From the NCBI GenBank assembly GCA_013399305.1, contig VXAI01000035.1:5464646-5528645 (forward strand): a DNA stretch of 64,000 nucleotides, read 5' to 3'. Shown here in pieces: positions 23,221 through 35,700 of this stretch. Both the position numbers and the translations under genes were made by a program. The notes beneath the pieces were generated by a model. It saw only the letters and a list, made by a program, of their open reading frames with translations, was not told the origin of the DNA and made no database searches. Source of the DNA: Rostratula benghalensis. Taxonomy: Eukaryota > Chordata > Aves > Charadriiformes > Rostratulidae. Every line of letters begins with the position of its first letter. Position 1 is the first letter of the stretch.

Positions 23221-26200
23221 CAGGGGGGAAAAATGTTGATTAAGAGTCTCTTTGGGTTTTTTTAAGTCCTGCTTGCCAGACTGGATTTGTGATGCCTGTG
23301 TTGTTTAGTGAAAATCTTTGGCTATAGCTGTCTTTGGGGCACGTTCTTTTTGGCTAAGTATTCTCCTTAGATGCTTAAACAGAACTTGCCCATAAACACC
23401 TGTGGGCAAAGTATATTTTTCTTCACTGATCACTCTTCATCCATTACAACTGTTCTCCATCTCTTTTGAATCTCAGCCTCACAAGAAGCTTTCTGTTATG
23501 TAGGGGATCTCTTGATTATGAGATCCTTTTCCCTCCACATCAAGGATTCTCATCTATTTTTCCTGGGGGAAAAAAAAAAAAGTATCTGTTTTGAGAATCT
23601 CTTTCACACAGTGCATCCTTTAGGATGTCAAGGTCTCATTCAGTTGTACTACTAAATAAAGAAAGAAATAAATAAATCCTAATGTGTATGGGCAGAAATC
23701 CGAAGGTTCCAGTGTGTTTTCCATTTATCCCAGCTGGTAGATCTCATTTAGTGAGTTGAAAATGAGAGAAATTGAGCTGAATGCCCAGCACAGCAAACTG
23801 TCATAGGTAGGACTAGCATGATGGAAAAGAGGGATGAATGTGCTACATATGGGAGACATGCAGAGAGCTTAAACTAAAGTGGTGTCTTACTTCATGGAAA
23901 ACCTTTAGATCCATAGTGCTGGGATAGGACTTGAAGGATGACATCAAGGAATTAAACTTTAATTTAATTTTTGTTTGAGAAAAAGAATGTATCTCGCCCC
24001 TTTTGCTAGACTAAAGCATCCATTGGCTTTTGTGGCATCACATTTGTGGCCTGGGTTTGGAAGAAGGTAGTCCATGGAATGTTGGAGGATTATAGTTTTG
24101 ATTGAGACCATAGTCCCTGTTAACTGAGCACTGTAGAACTCCTTGCTTTTTCCTCTGAAGGAGGTGATACTGCCTGTGACAAGATACTGGATTTAGAGGC
24201 ACCACTGTTCTGGTATCACCTGTCAATTCCAGTGTTTCCACAGGTCAGAAAAAACCCACAGTCCTCCCCTACAGTGTATGCAGACTCAGAAATAATTACC
24301 TTCTAGCAAATTGTGGTGGCTCCAAATTGTTCTTTGTAGCTTGCTGAAATCCTGGGAGTCTTCTGGGAGTCAGCTTCATATAGTCGAGGTATGCGCTGCA
24401 TGTGAGTATCTGTTGGAGAGAGTAAAATGGGTAGAGACTAAAATGCATGAAACTCAGAAAATCAGGTACTCAGCTTGTGCCCAAAATGAAGAACAGGCAG
24501 AATAACCCTGGCACAGCAAGGTATCTTTGTGTGGAAGAAGTAATTAAACAAAACAGAAGAATATATCTACCTTGAAAGTCTGCTAGAGTCAAATCGAAAG
24601 CAGATGGAAGGCATTTAGAAGATATTCAGGCTGGCTGAATTGCATTCAGGCAGATGAAAGGCTTTGCTAAAGAATATATCTTCCACTTAACACAGGGAGG
24701 AAGTCCTACAACTCATGTGGGCTTCAAGTGATGACATATGGTTCAAGTATCATGGTCCTCTTCTGAGGAAACAGCACAAAAGCTTGTCACCACCCTGGTG
24801 AAACATTCAGAAGGCTGCGACAGGGCTGAATCTGTTCTCTTGAAGCAGAAAGCAGAGCCAAGCACTCTGATGACAACAGATGAGCAGAGCTGATTTTTTT
24901 TTTTTTTTTAAGGAAAACAGCTCCTAATAAAAGGCCTTGAACCCTGTACCCATAAGGATTTCTCCTCATATTGCACAGATATGGGGCAGGTATTTCAACT
25001 TACTGAAATCTGTCTGCCATCTCTGAGTTTCATGAGGAAGAATTCTCCGTGGATGTGTTCAGATCCCTATTTCTTGGTGTGAAATCGTCTCCTTCATAAA
25101 CACATGCAGCAAAACAAACCACATCTTTAAGGAATATTATTTTTTTTTTCATGCATTGCTTTTGTGAGGCTGTAAAAAGTACGTGCCCACTTGTTGCAGC
25201 TGAAGATTAACTCTTCTGGGAGTGTGAAGCACTTTTGGGTTCACTGTGATTACCAGCAAGCCTCTTTGTTAAAATAGCAACGTTTGTGACAGTGGCAAGA
25301 GGCTTGTGGATAACCACGGCCGGATTTGAAGTGACACCTGCTGGGGTTGAAACTCCAGCCAAAATGTGACAATCATCTCCTCACGGTGTGGAATCGCAGT
25401 ACGTGAGTCACAAGAGGTACCATTGAAAAACCTCAACTTTCAAAGATAAAATGAACCTCAAAACTGCCTGTCATCAAACCTCTCCCCCCATTATTTCTGG
25501 CCCTAATTACTAAGGAAGAAATTTGAAGTACACGTAAGGCAGTTGAAGGTGTGTGTTAGTCACCCCAAGAACAAACAGGGAAATTAATTAAAATAAAATG
25601 ATTCATTATAAATTATTCTCCCAGCTACATTCATAATGATGTGAGAAATATTCCAGATACTATTAGAAAAGCACTCCCTCTGCCCCTAATATTTCTGGCA
25701 CCTCTAGAAACAGCAAGTGCTGAAACTCCCACATGAGGGATGTTTCCTGTGAGCTGGGCTGCCAGATTGTACCTGTATTTTTGGGTAAGTATTTGAACAT
25801 TTGCCTGCTTATGGAAAAAGAGCCCGAAGCCTGAACTTTTCTGAGGGCAGCTGTTACCAGGTGGATCCCCCCCCATTTTTGTGCTGGGGCCAACCACAAG
25901 TAGTTAATGTGAAGCGATGCCTGGAAGAGGAGAAACGTGAGCTAAGGCAGTAGCTCAGGATGGGGCCACGGAGAACCGTGATGGGATGGTTCAACCCTGC
26001 TTAACTCCTGGAGACCAGAAGAGTCCTTGCATTCATTTGATCTCTGGCTTTTTTAAAGGGCAGTAACTTCTTCCTTTCCCATTGGGCTTTCAGCTATGCA
26101 ACACAGCCTGTCACATCAAGTCCTTCTACTTACTCATTGTGAAAAACAAAACATGCCTCCTCCTCCCTGAAAATCCAACCCAGCCACCCCCACCACCCCA

Positions 26201-26252
26201 CCCCGCTTTTCCCTCCCGTAACTGTCAGGGTCTCCTAAGGTGCTCTTGAGTG

Positions 26253-26272
26253 AGTGTGTGTGTCTGTCTGCC
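26253..26272 (+). repeat. TG/TCTG microsatellite
   Basis: A short GTGTGTGTG run passes into CTGTCTGCCTG. It is minor and of low interest. Confidence 0.7.
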
Positions 26273-28994
26273 TGTTACACATGTGTTTAATTCACATATT
26301 TTCTACTGGAAGGGATGTGAAAGTGTGAGTTTAGAATTTGAAACAGAACGTTTGGGGTTATAAAAATTTGGCTTGGCTCAGAAAGGCTGTGTGTAAGCAG
26401 AGACTTAATTGACTTCTGCTGCCTCTGATGGGTCTCTGCCAGTCATTCAGGCTAGATCGACGGACTGTCACGTAATCTCTGCGTTGGGGGACTTGCACCA
26501 ACAGTTCCACAAACTGGGCATTTGTTTTAGGCATCCCAAGGGGATCCTGGAGGACCAGCCCTCAGATCTGCAGCCTCTCTTGGGACGTTATTTGTGGGAA
26601 AGACGTTCACCTGCTCTGCTGTTGCCACTGTATAATTTGCAGCCGTTGCCTTGCTGTGCCCCTTGTTCCTTTTGCTGTTGTGTCTCATGATCTCCTTTCT
26701 CAAACTGCTAAATAAGCACTTTACAACAGTGGTAGATGTTCCTGAAGAGCAAACCTAGAAGAGCTATAGAAGGAGAGGTTCGCAGTGCTGGTGTAGGTGG
26801 AAAACAGTGCCTGGTAACTTCACAGTTACCTGGTGCTTCGACTTAAGCAACACAAAGGAATTCAGCAGAGAAGGCTGATGAGTAACCTCTGTTGAATAAT
26901 AGCCTAGCATTACCTTTCCAGAGTCCTTTTCTGCTTAAGGTTGTCTTCACGTCCTCAAGCTCCTCAGACCTTCTGGTCCTGCCTTAGTACTGTCAAACTC
27001 CTAAATACTTCCCTGCAGGAAGAGTGTAAGGAGTAGTTTAGAGCCAAGCTCGAGGTCTGGGCTGGGCTGTGTATCTGGAGAGGAATCCCTCCAAGTTTAC
27101 TGAAGTGGTTTTGCCATTCACTGAAACACAGTGTTCATTGAAAAACAACGTTCCCCCAAAACACTGAAGGGGAAGTTTTATTCTCTTTCATTTGTTTAAG
27201 ACCAGGGATTTTGCCTGGGAATTTTGTTTATTGAAATATCGAAGGAAAGTCTGTCTGGCCCCATCTTTGTAGTATCTGAACTCTTTCCAAGTTTTTGAGG
27301 GTGGGGTTGCAAATTCAGTCTTCTCACGCCCTTTCTAATTTCTCACCCTAAAAGTGGTATGGCAGTATTTTTTTGCTGTGTCTATGCTGGCATAGTGGGG
27401 TGTCTTTTTGCCCAGTGGTAACTCACACACTGTAGTTAAGTGCAATAAAAATCCAGCAGTGCGTTGCAGCGGCGTAACTCCCCGGGATCAGACGGGGATG
27501 CTCAGAGTACAGAACTCATCTTCTCATAGGGGAAAATGGCAAACAGTCTGGTCTCAGGTGAGGGGCTTTTCAGAGATACGTATTATCTATTAAAAATCTC
27601 AAAGGGCCTTAAGATAGGATCACATTTTGTTGAAGGGTAAAATTTTTTATCACTGCTTATCCCATATTGTGGGGAAAGCCCTAGCTGGTGCGCAGCACTT
27701 GAAAACTGTGTATGGAAAATGTAGCATGTGTGTGTGAAGAAATGATCAGAGGGAAGCAGAAGGGAGAACTTACCTTGAAAATGGCAAAAGCTGATGCCAC
27801 CTTTGCTGGGAGTACAGATGACCAAAAAATGCTCACTTATTGTGGAAAATACTGTATCATTTTTATTTACTCTAAAATGTTACTCTTTAAATAGGGGAAT
27901 TATTTTGGTTTTCAGTTAAAAAAAAAGGGCTTCCTACTTTCTTTTCTTTTAAAATAAATTGATTTCTGAAGATAAAGACCCGAACATTATTTTTTTTTTT
28001 AGAATTTTTTTTCATTACTCATTTTAATTGTCAGAGTAACTTTTTCACAATGTATGAGGTTTTGGTGAGAAAAGCCCCTTTTCATTGAAATATTTCAGTG
28101 AAAATACGTTGCCTGGCTCCTCCTTCGCTCATCTGTGTTTGTGCCAGGTGTAATTTACTGCTTGCAAGATTGCTAGATAGTTAAGTGAGATGTGATTTTC
28201 TTTTTTTTAAAGCTACTAGGGGAATTTGTTACTCAACTTCTGTGAAATTAATGAGAAAAATGTGGATGCTGAAATGCACAAACACCAGTTTCCCTGCACT
28301 TTATTTTGACACTTGGTGGGAGGGATGTAGCCTTGATTTACTTCTACTGGAAAGGTGCTAATACTGCACAAAGAGGGCTTCCTGATCCAAAATTAGTCAA
28401 GAACAGACAAAACAACTGCAGCAAAAGAAAAATCCGTTTGGTCAGGAACCGAGGAGACAATCACTTCTGATTTCACTGGTTTAATAAGAGCACTTTAGGT
28501 GCATTCCAGCAGGGAAATACTCTCTTGCAGACGTGAACGTCAGGCAAAGGTTCCTCAGGGTCCCATGAACCTCTCAGCAAACCTAAGTCCATTTGGACGC
28601 ACGAATGCTGGAATGAGCTTGTCCTACAGTTGATCTGGAGTGAGTTACATCTCCAGCTGGAAACCATGTGAGGTGTGATGGTTTCATACAGCTAGATATG
28701 ACCCTAACCCCAGCAGGATTGCTTGGGATGAAATCAGCAACTGAAGGTGTGAATGCTTCCTCCAAAACACCTTCCAGTGCTTCCTGAAACTCATCCATCA
28801 CTGTTTAGGCATAACAACTCTTAATGTGGAAAATTAGTGACCTTAATGAAGAACAGAGATTCAGTTTGATATCATTTGATACAATTTCAGTTGGTACAAG
28901 TCAGTTTGATTAATCTGACTGAATTTAGCCAGAGCTAAACTTCCCTTGGAGGTTGCGATGATAAATTGAAAGAGTAAGTGGTCGGATTCGTGGA

Positions 28995-29100
28995 GTCCCC
29001 CAGCTCAGGAAGCTGAGACTGGGTAAACTGACTTGCCCATGGTGGAAGTCAGTAAGGGTGCATTTATACTGGGTTGCATCCCTGGATCCCTCTGGTCCTC
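28995..29100 (-). mobile_element. MIR-like SINE fragment (reverse)
   Basis: The plus strand shows GGAAGCTGAGACTGGGTAAA, CTGACTTGCCCATGGTGGAA, GTCAGTAAGGG and a later ACTGGGTTGCATCCCTGGAT. This follows the reverse complement of MIR ('ggaaactgaggcacaga', 'agtgacttgcccaaggtcaca', 'agtcagtggcaga', 'attagaacccagg') in order. About 100 bases are preserved, covering the core and part of the 5' half. Confidence 0.55.
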
Positions 29101-29529
29101 TACAAAATATTCATATGAATAACTGCCCTGTCCATGGATGGAACAAAAACCCATCTGCATCTCCAAGTGGAGACAGAGCAGATAGTAGGTGCGAGTGTGT
29201 TTAAGGTGTCATAGATCACTGAGATAAGCGAAGCTGCAGGTGGCAAACATGCAGTGTGGCGGAGGCAGGGCTAAAGCTATGTGGGAGCCAGTGTTAGGAA
29301 ATGCGGGCTAAAAGCAACAGTTGTCAGGAAATGAATCTGGAAATTATTGTTGAAACAGCCCAGGGCAAAGCTGCAGAACAGAAATGGCTGCTGACCTCCT
29401 AGAGTAAGTTGTAAGAGCTGGAATGAGTAAGCAGAAGAAAATACATACTTTGGAGATTGGAAACTTGTATTTGCTCTGCCTTATAATGCAAGGAAAAGGG
29501 GACATTTGATTAAAATAGAAAGGTGATGA
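29101..29529. other. Unique spacer between repeats
   Basis: Nothing recognisable is seen between the reverse MIR fragment and the old LINE tail that follows. Confidence 0.5.
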
Positions 29530-29850
29530 AAGCATTGCTCATAAAAGAGTACTTCTTCACAGGGTACGTAATTAAAATGGGGAGCTCATTGCTTCAAGGT
29601 GTCTTTGAGATCAGGAACTTAGGAGGAATTAAAAATAAACAAATGCAAATCTCACAAACCTGTGATATTTCCGTGGATAACAAGAATATCCAGTTTTGTC
29701 AACAGTTCTGCTTCACGGCATAAATTCACCTTTTACTCGTCAGGGTTAAGACTCTTTTCCTCTGAGGAGGCTACTCAAACTGCTTACTGCTCGTGGGTTT
29801 TCTCTGCAAGTGCTGGCACCACCAGGGGCCAGGCACCGACGAGGGGACGA
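29530..29850 (+). mobile_element. Ancient CR1/L3-type LINE 3' end
   Basis: Several blocks match an old amniote CR1/L3-like LINE tail in the right order. They are GAGTACTTCTTCACAGGGTA, GGGGAGCTCATTGCTTCAAG plus GTGTCTTTGAGATCAGGAAC, GTGGATAACAAGAATATCC, TCTGCTTCACGGCATAAAT, CAGGGTTAAGACTCTTTTCC and TTTTCTCTGCAAGTGCTGGC. The first part corresponds to the end of ORF2 ('...aactcattgccacaagatgtc...'), the rest to the long 3' UTR. Divergence is high and no coding frame survives. It is much older than the CR1 copies with the avian 3' repeat. Confidence 0.6.
29819..29832 (+). promoter_or_regulatory. CTCF-like motif
   Basis: CCACCAGGGGCCAG differs from the usual CTCF core (CCRCNNGGNGGCAG type) at about two positions. 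It lies inside the decayed LINE tail. This is a motif match by eye only; binding is unproven. Confidence 0.3.
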
Positions 29851-30044
29851 GGCTGATGTGCTGCAGTATCCCAAGGTGATGCTTTTCGGACGTCTGGCTC
29901 TTGGTCTGTCCTTGTAAGGAACATTGTTCCGACCGGGGGCTGCTGGACCACAGACAAACATTATTGCTTTTGGAAGCGGTTGTCTGGGATGATGAGGTGA
30001 CAGGCAGTCTCCATGAGGAATGCTTGGAGGATGTTAATCTCACC

Positions 30045-30335
30045 TAGCGAGAAGGGACTGCAGAACTGTGGCACATATCACGTAATTAAAATAGCTCGTT
30101 GCTACAGGATATTGTGGAGGCCAAGAGTACAGATGGATTTGAGAGGGGAGTAGACACGTCCGTGGAAGGTAAATTTGTGAGCAGCTCCTAGTCCTGATGT
30201 GACCTCCAGTTCAGGCAGTCCTTGAAGTGATGATTTCCAGACACCAGGGGGACATGCCACGGAAAGCCACCATTTTCTATATGACTTTGTCTTTCATACT
30301 CTTTCCCTTTCTGTCACTCTGGAAGACAGAATAGT
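30045..30335 (+). mobile_element. Second ancient CR1/L3-type LINE 3' end
   Basis: ACTGCAGAACTGTGGCACAT and CGTTGCTACAGGATATTGTG plus GAGGCCAAGAGTACAGATGG match the 'tggaactccttgccacaggaggttgtggaagctaagactat' part of an old CR1-like LINE. TTTGAGAGGGGAGTAGACAC and GTCCGTGGAAGGT match 'ttcaaaagagaactagataaattcatggaggt'. Later, TTTCTGTCACTCTGGAAGAC recalls 'ggccactgtcggaagacaggat'. It has the same orientation as the element at 29530 and begins about 200 bases after it, but represents a different subfamily. Confidence 0.6.
30241..30254 (+). promoter_or_regulatory. CTCF-like motif
   Basis: ACACCAGGGGGACA matches the common CCACCAGGGGGCGC form at most positions. It is in the same orientation as the similar motif 422 bases upstream. 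Binding is unproven. Confidence 0.3.
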
Positions 30336-32208
30336 TAACTTGACAGATGTAGACTCTTGATTCTTCTTTTGTTTTTGTCTTTATATACTTTAGAGGACTT
30401 AGAAATTCCTGAAGGGCAGATGACTCATGTTGGCAAGGGGTTCAGAAATCAGAGGACAGTCCGAAAGCTCTGGGAAGCCAGATGGGAATAAAGCAGACAT
30501 ATTATGCTCAAAGAGTGCTTAAGCATATGGAATAAGTTTCTGGGGAACAAGCAGGCAATGTAAAGACATTATACTAAGACTTTAAGATGATACTTTAAGG
30601 CGATACTTTCTAAGTTCAAGGGACACCTCCATCTCCCTTTTGAGGAGGGGCTTGGGAAAAGAGCAGCCTTAAGGAAAGGAGTAGGATTAAGAAGATTGCT
30701 GGGAAATGGCAGGCGGATCGTGCTGGATGCCCTTTCCCTGTTCCTAAAAATTTCTACCATTCTCAGGAGAGGAAGGGAAAATAAACCGAGGAATGGTAAT
30801 GCTTGGGGTTACACAATCAGGGTCGGAGGCTGCTGACCTTGCCGCTAATGGTTTATGGGCAGCCACAGGCGTCCGCTGCTGCCCCATGTTTTTGTTACAC
30901 ATTATCTAGCAGTTGCCAAATGACTCGGTCCCAATATGCAGGAAATTACTTGAGAGCTATATTTAGCAAGATGAGCCCATATCTTGATTTGGCTGGAAGC
31001 TGAGGCAGATTGAATTAATCTAGGGGAAAGACAGAGTGTGGGGGGTCCCGGCAGAACATTTTCCCCCAAGTCTTCTGAGGTCCTCTGACCTCCCTGGGGT
31101 TTCTGTTTTGTAGCAGCCTGAGGGCCATCACAACGAAAGCTGAAGCAAAGGGGTTTTTTTGTGTTCCTGGTGCTGCATGTTGCAGCACAGCCCAAGGTTG
31201 CTGGTTCCATTGCTGCCACACTGTGAGGACAACTGTCATGTGTGTGACTTCTCCTGAGGGACTACAGCGTGGGCTCCATCCTTCTGTGGTGGCCCTGAGG
31301 CCGCGATCTCAGCCAGCTTCTCTGCCTAAGGCTGGACATGATCCACACGTCAAGCACGACGCTTCCCAGCACTCTCTCACCTCAATCTCCCTCATGAGCT
31401 CCCTGGCTCTTACACAGCTTCTCACACAGTTTCTCAGACTCTTTCCCACCAGAAACTGGGATTAGGAGATGAGATGGAGGTTTCTGCTCGGGGTGGTGAC
31501 CGCTCAGAAAAAGACAGCTAACAGTCACATTCTCCAAGAGCAGCCCTTGTCCCTCCTTGTCCCACCTGGTGGTGCACCAGGCAGGTCCTCTATCATGGGG
31601 CAAGCCATGGCACTGGCTGAGTTCCAGGAGAGAAAAGACGGACGGTTTCTCTCTGGGTTCCCACCTCCTTGAAGCTGTGCAGGGAGGCTCTCCTTGCGGT
31701 TACCTGCTCTTCATGCAGTTGTCTTCTTGGAGGAGTGTGGGGAGTTGTTTGCAACAGGCCTGATTCACAGCCCACAAGATCAGATTGGGTTTGGATCAGA
31801 CCCCATAAGGGTTTTGTATCGTACTTCCGTGCATAGGAACACAAAAGAGCAGAGTCTGGTTATTTGCTCAATAATTAGCAGCTCCGTCCCCTAAGGGGAG
31901 ATAGATCAGTGCTGGGATGAATCTCTAACCAAAGTGTCTGACGTTCCCCTGCAGCTACCACACAGCAGCCAGGTGTTGTGGGAAGGAGGGATTTTATCAG
32001 CACGATGCACTGCTAATGGTATTTACTGTGCAGTTTGCTTTCAGTGAGCTGCGGAGGTTGCAGGCTCACGTGGGGCAAGGAACGCGATCTCTGGGGAAAC
32101 GCAGAGCCCCGAGTTAACATTTAACATAGTAAGGTGTTTTGCATGGCCTAAATACACAGTGGAAGGTATCTTACAGGAAAGAAATGACATGATAAATACT
32201 CAGTGAGG
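30336..32208. other. Unique non-coding DNA
   Basis: No gene is recognised. Near 30585-30612 a 14- to 15-base unit containing GATACTTTAAG is repeated two to three times. The part from 31020 to 31720 is richer in G+C and open in several frames on both strands (frames of up to 105 codons), which reflects base composition rather than coding. Confidence 0.5.
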
Positions 32209-32708
32209 CATAGAATCACACAATGGTTACAGTCAGAAAGGAGCTTAAAGATCGTCTAATTCCAACTCCCCTGCTATGGGCAGGGACACCTCCCTCTAGA
32301 CCACGTTGCTAAAAGCCCTGCCCAACCTGGCTTTGAACACTTCCAGGGATGGGACATCCACAGCTTCTCTGGGCAACCTGTCCCAGTGTCTCACCACCCT
32401 CACAGGAAAGAATTTCTTCCTAATGTCTAGTCTAAATGTACCCTTTTCCAGTTTAAAACCGTTACCCCTTGTGCTATCACTCCACTCGCTTATCCCCATA
32501 TCTCTGTAGACCCCTTTAAGTGCTGGAAGGGGCTATAGGGTCTCCCTGGAGCCTTCTCTTCTCCAGGCTGAACAATCCCAACTCTTTCAGCCTGTCATCT
32601 TAGGAAAGGTGCTCTATCCACCAGTCATCTTTTTGGACCTCACGTGGACTCATTCCAACAGGTCCATTTCCTTCTTATGGTGGGGACTGCAGAACTGGGC
32701 TGCATCCA
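32209..32708 (-). mobile_element. CR1 LINE, 5'-truncated copy
   Basis: The plus strand starts with CATAGAATCACACAATGGTT, the reverse of the CR1 3' end. It continues through the CR1 3' UTR and ORF2 end with GGGATGGGACATCCACAGCT, CTCACCACCCTCACAGGAAA, GGTCTCCCTGGAGCCTTCTC and others, then fades after CTGCAGAACTGGGCTGC. It is about 500 bases long, on the minus strand, and moderately diverged. Confidence 0.9.
32296..32499 (-). pseudogene. CR1 ORF2 C-terminal remnant
   Basis: A 67-codon minus-strand frame reads through the ORF2 terminus, with [40 protein letters not shown] and VPSLEVFKARL. This is the characteristic extreme C-terminus of the CR1 reverse-transcriptase polyprotein. The upstream domains are missing, and the initial ATG here is incidental because the frame is cut from a much longer ORF. 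Confidence 0.85.
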
Positions 32709-35700
32709 TACCCACAACAGAGTAACCTCACTGCCCAGTTCAATCTGCACAACTCTGTCTTTTGTTTTTTAGATCAGCAAATGACTCTGTGGGGTTTCTT
32801 ATGGTCATGAGCTTCTTGCCCACTTGGGGCAAGCAAATGATAGTGTGTCTTTGCTGCCGATCTGAGACCTTGTGAGCTGTTCAGGTTGTGTGAGATGATT
32901 GTCTACATTCAGTTTAGTATTTAATTAAGCGTATGCCAAGTTCAAAACCCAAACGTGGGTGCTTCTGTGAATCAGGGCTAATCCTGCCTACTTTTATTTG
33001 TACCAAAATAATTGATGAGCTCCCTTATAAAAGTTGTCCCAGCATTTGGGCTTCTGACATCTGTCCTTTCAAGTGGGTCATGCAGTAACAGTGTAGAGCA
33101 GTTGCATTAATTCATTTCTTGTGGGGGACTCTAATATTCAGTGTGATTGTGGCATTTTGAAAGCTGGCAGTGCTAAAACGTAAGGATGGCTACTGGTGTG
33201 TCTCTGACGCCAGTTCAGAGAGCCAGTCTTGCCTTCTATTGTCAAAAACATACCCTTGGTTTCAGCATTCATCACCATTTGTCTTTCATAATTGCATTTT
33301 CCTGAGTACTAGAAATTAAATCAGCAGTGACACAATATTTACGGCTCAGAAATATTCTGGATGATTTCTAGAGAAGCTGTTTCCAGTTTGGCTATTTATG
33401 TTCTTTTATCGTGGGTTTTATAGCGGGAATGGAGAACTAAACAGCAAAACCCATATGAAACATGCTGAATTATTACCTCCTCAAGCTGAACCTACATTTA
33501 CTATAGGTGAAGAGATGCTGGTGTGAGTGCAGTTCAGAGCATCTGGACTGTGACTGGTGTTTTAGCCCTTACCCTGCCTGCAGAGAGATGCAGGTAATTG
33601 TTGAGCTCACCTGGGAAGTTCTCCTCATCTGGAGGTTGCCATCATTCCCTGGAGAGAGGCTGGGGTTGCTTTGGGAGGCAGAGTTGGACTCTTGGGGATG
33701 AACCCCTTAGATCTGCTCCGTGCCACCAGTCTCACTCACATAGGTGCATTGCAGACGAAGCTTGTCAAGGGGTCTGTCCACTTTCCCACCAGAAGCACCG
33801 TGGAGAAGGGGTTTTCCTCGCTAGAGTGAAAACTGAAACAAAAAATTGGAGGAATGTGTTCAGGAAATTGAGAAGTGAACTTGTCAGCTCCGTTTCCATG
33901 ATGTCAAATTGTTTAAGACTGACTCACCTCTTGCACTGCCCCACTCTCTTCTTGTCCATCAGGCAGTCGAAGTAAAGGACTTTGGCTTTGCTGAAATCAA
34001 AGGTTTTGATAATTTTCCTTGCTAGAAATTTTGCCAATATCAGCATTCTTCTGAGAAACGTTCTTGTATTGGTATTTTCTCTTATAAAACTGTTCCTTAT
34101 GCAAAACTGACTATTCTGAGTGATAAGATCTTTTTACAGTTCCTATCCTGGTTTCAGCTTTAGCCTCCTCGTGTATTGTAAATTTTTTATCGCATGCTAT
34201 AAATAAATAGTAATCATCTACAGAAGGAGTCTTGATCTTGCAAGGGTGTGTCGTGATACAGGCACAATTATGACATATTGCCAGTTGAACTGATGACCCT
34301 GTTACTGATTGCAGTTTTACTCATGGCTGAGATCAGGGTTAGAGATACAAGTGGCCAGCCTTCCTACAGCATCCCCAAATTTTCTAAATGGCCACGAGCC
34401 ACGGGATGTATTGCATGTCTCAGAGAGCTGAGGGAAAGAGCCATTGCTGGGCTGGCTCAGCCACAGGCAGAAGCAGCCTTTCTCTGGGCATCCCCCCGAG
34501 ATGGAAAGTGCTAGGTAAGGGATGTGAGTGCCCTGGGATCCCACTGTGGCTTGGACGTGCTGGCCCTTGCTGCCATCCTGCATCCTTCCCAGCGATTTGC
34601 ATGCTTTAAGCAGCCCTCATCCCTAAAGGCTGAGAGGAGGTGTAGGTTTGATGCTCTCAGGACCTCAAGCAGGTTATGGCTGCGAAGACTGAACCATGGC
34701 GTTTTTCTGCTCTCATCTATAAAGGCCAAAATAAATTATTTCATCAATGCTGACAATCCTTTTCAGATTTTCCTCTGGATAGCTTTTACAGCTAGAGCTG
34801 ACTTTCAAAAGGCCCAAATTGCTGCTCCTGAGACACTGTAAAGAAATCCTGTGCAGCAAACAATGCACATAAAATATAAAATAAAAAATAAAAAGGAGGA
34901 CCTTTGTCTGCCTTTAATAGTCCAAGTGTTTCCTCAGGCATCCCAGGCAGCCTGCCCTTCCTGTCAGGATGGCTGGCTGCAGCAGTGGAGATAACGGCGT
35001 ATCTTTTTATAGGATGCTTCAGACCGTAGGTGGAGAGCCCAGTTCAAAGTGCAGGTCACTGAACTCCTATAAATTGTTCCTGACATCCCCGATAAAAAAC
35101 ATGCTCTCCCTTCCTCTCCACATCTTCTTTTAGCAAGGGGAAAGGGCTGGTAGTAAAGATACTATTTTTCCACTTCAGTCAATACTTTGATGTTTAGAGC
35201 TGTTTAATATTCATTAAAACCACTCTTCAAATGTAATTACAAGAATTACACTTCCCTTTTTATGATTGTCTGTAAGCCTTATGAGACAGGCAGTTAAAAC
35301 CACCTCCGTGACAGAAGGATGTTATGTCCAGCTCAGGGCTCTCTCCCTGCAGATGAGCAGGATCAGGCCTGGGGTCCCCTTGCTCCCCAACAGAGGCCAG
35401 AGGTGTGGGGGCAAATAGATTATTTCCTGGAAAAAGACACTTTTGAGTTAATATAGAGTGTTTGGAAGTCTGTGCTGAGTGGTGACATCCCTGCTCTCCC
35501 CCAACATGCTCCAATCCTGGCAAAAGGTGCTGTTTTAATCTTTTCTTAAAGAAACATTTAGATTTCTTATTTCAACATAAAATTAATTTCAAAAATTGTT
35601 GAAAAGTTTTCTGTACCTACTTGTCTATAAAAGGCATTTGTTTAGGTGATGGAAAATCTCTGAAAGATGAAGAGAGACACTTGAGTTTGAGAATCCAGAA

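Larger units (their letters stand above)
21831..28994. other. Unique non-coding DNA, no gene seen
   Basis: No exon or RNA gene is recognised. It contains the 74-bp-period duplication at 23087-23220, a (TAAA/GAAA) A-rich stretch near 23655-23690, T tracts at 24894-24910 and 27990-28000, a C-rich stretch near 26172-26205 and a GTGTGTGTCTGTCTG repeat near 26253-26272. Repeat-free AT-rich DNA around 25500-25640 resembles other candidate conserved blocks. Confidence 0.55.
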
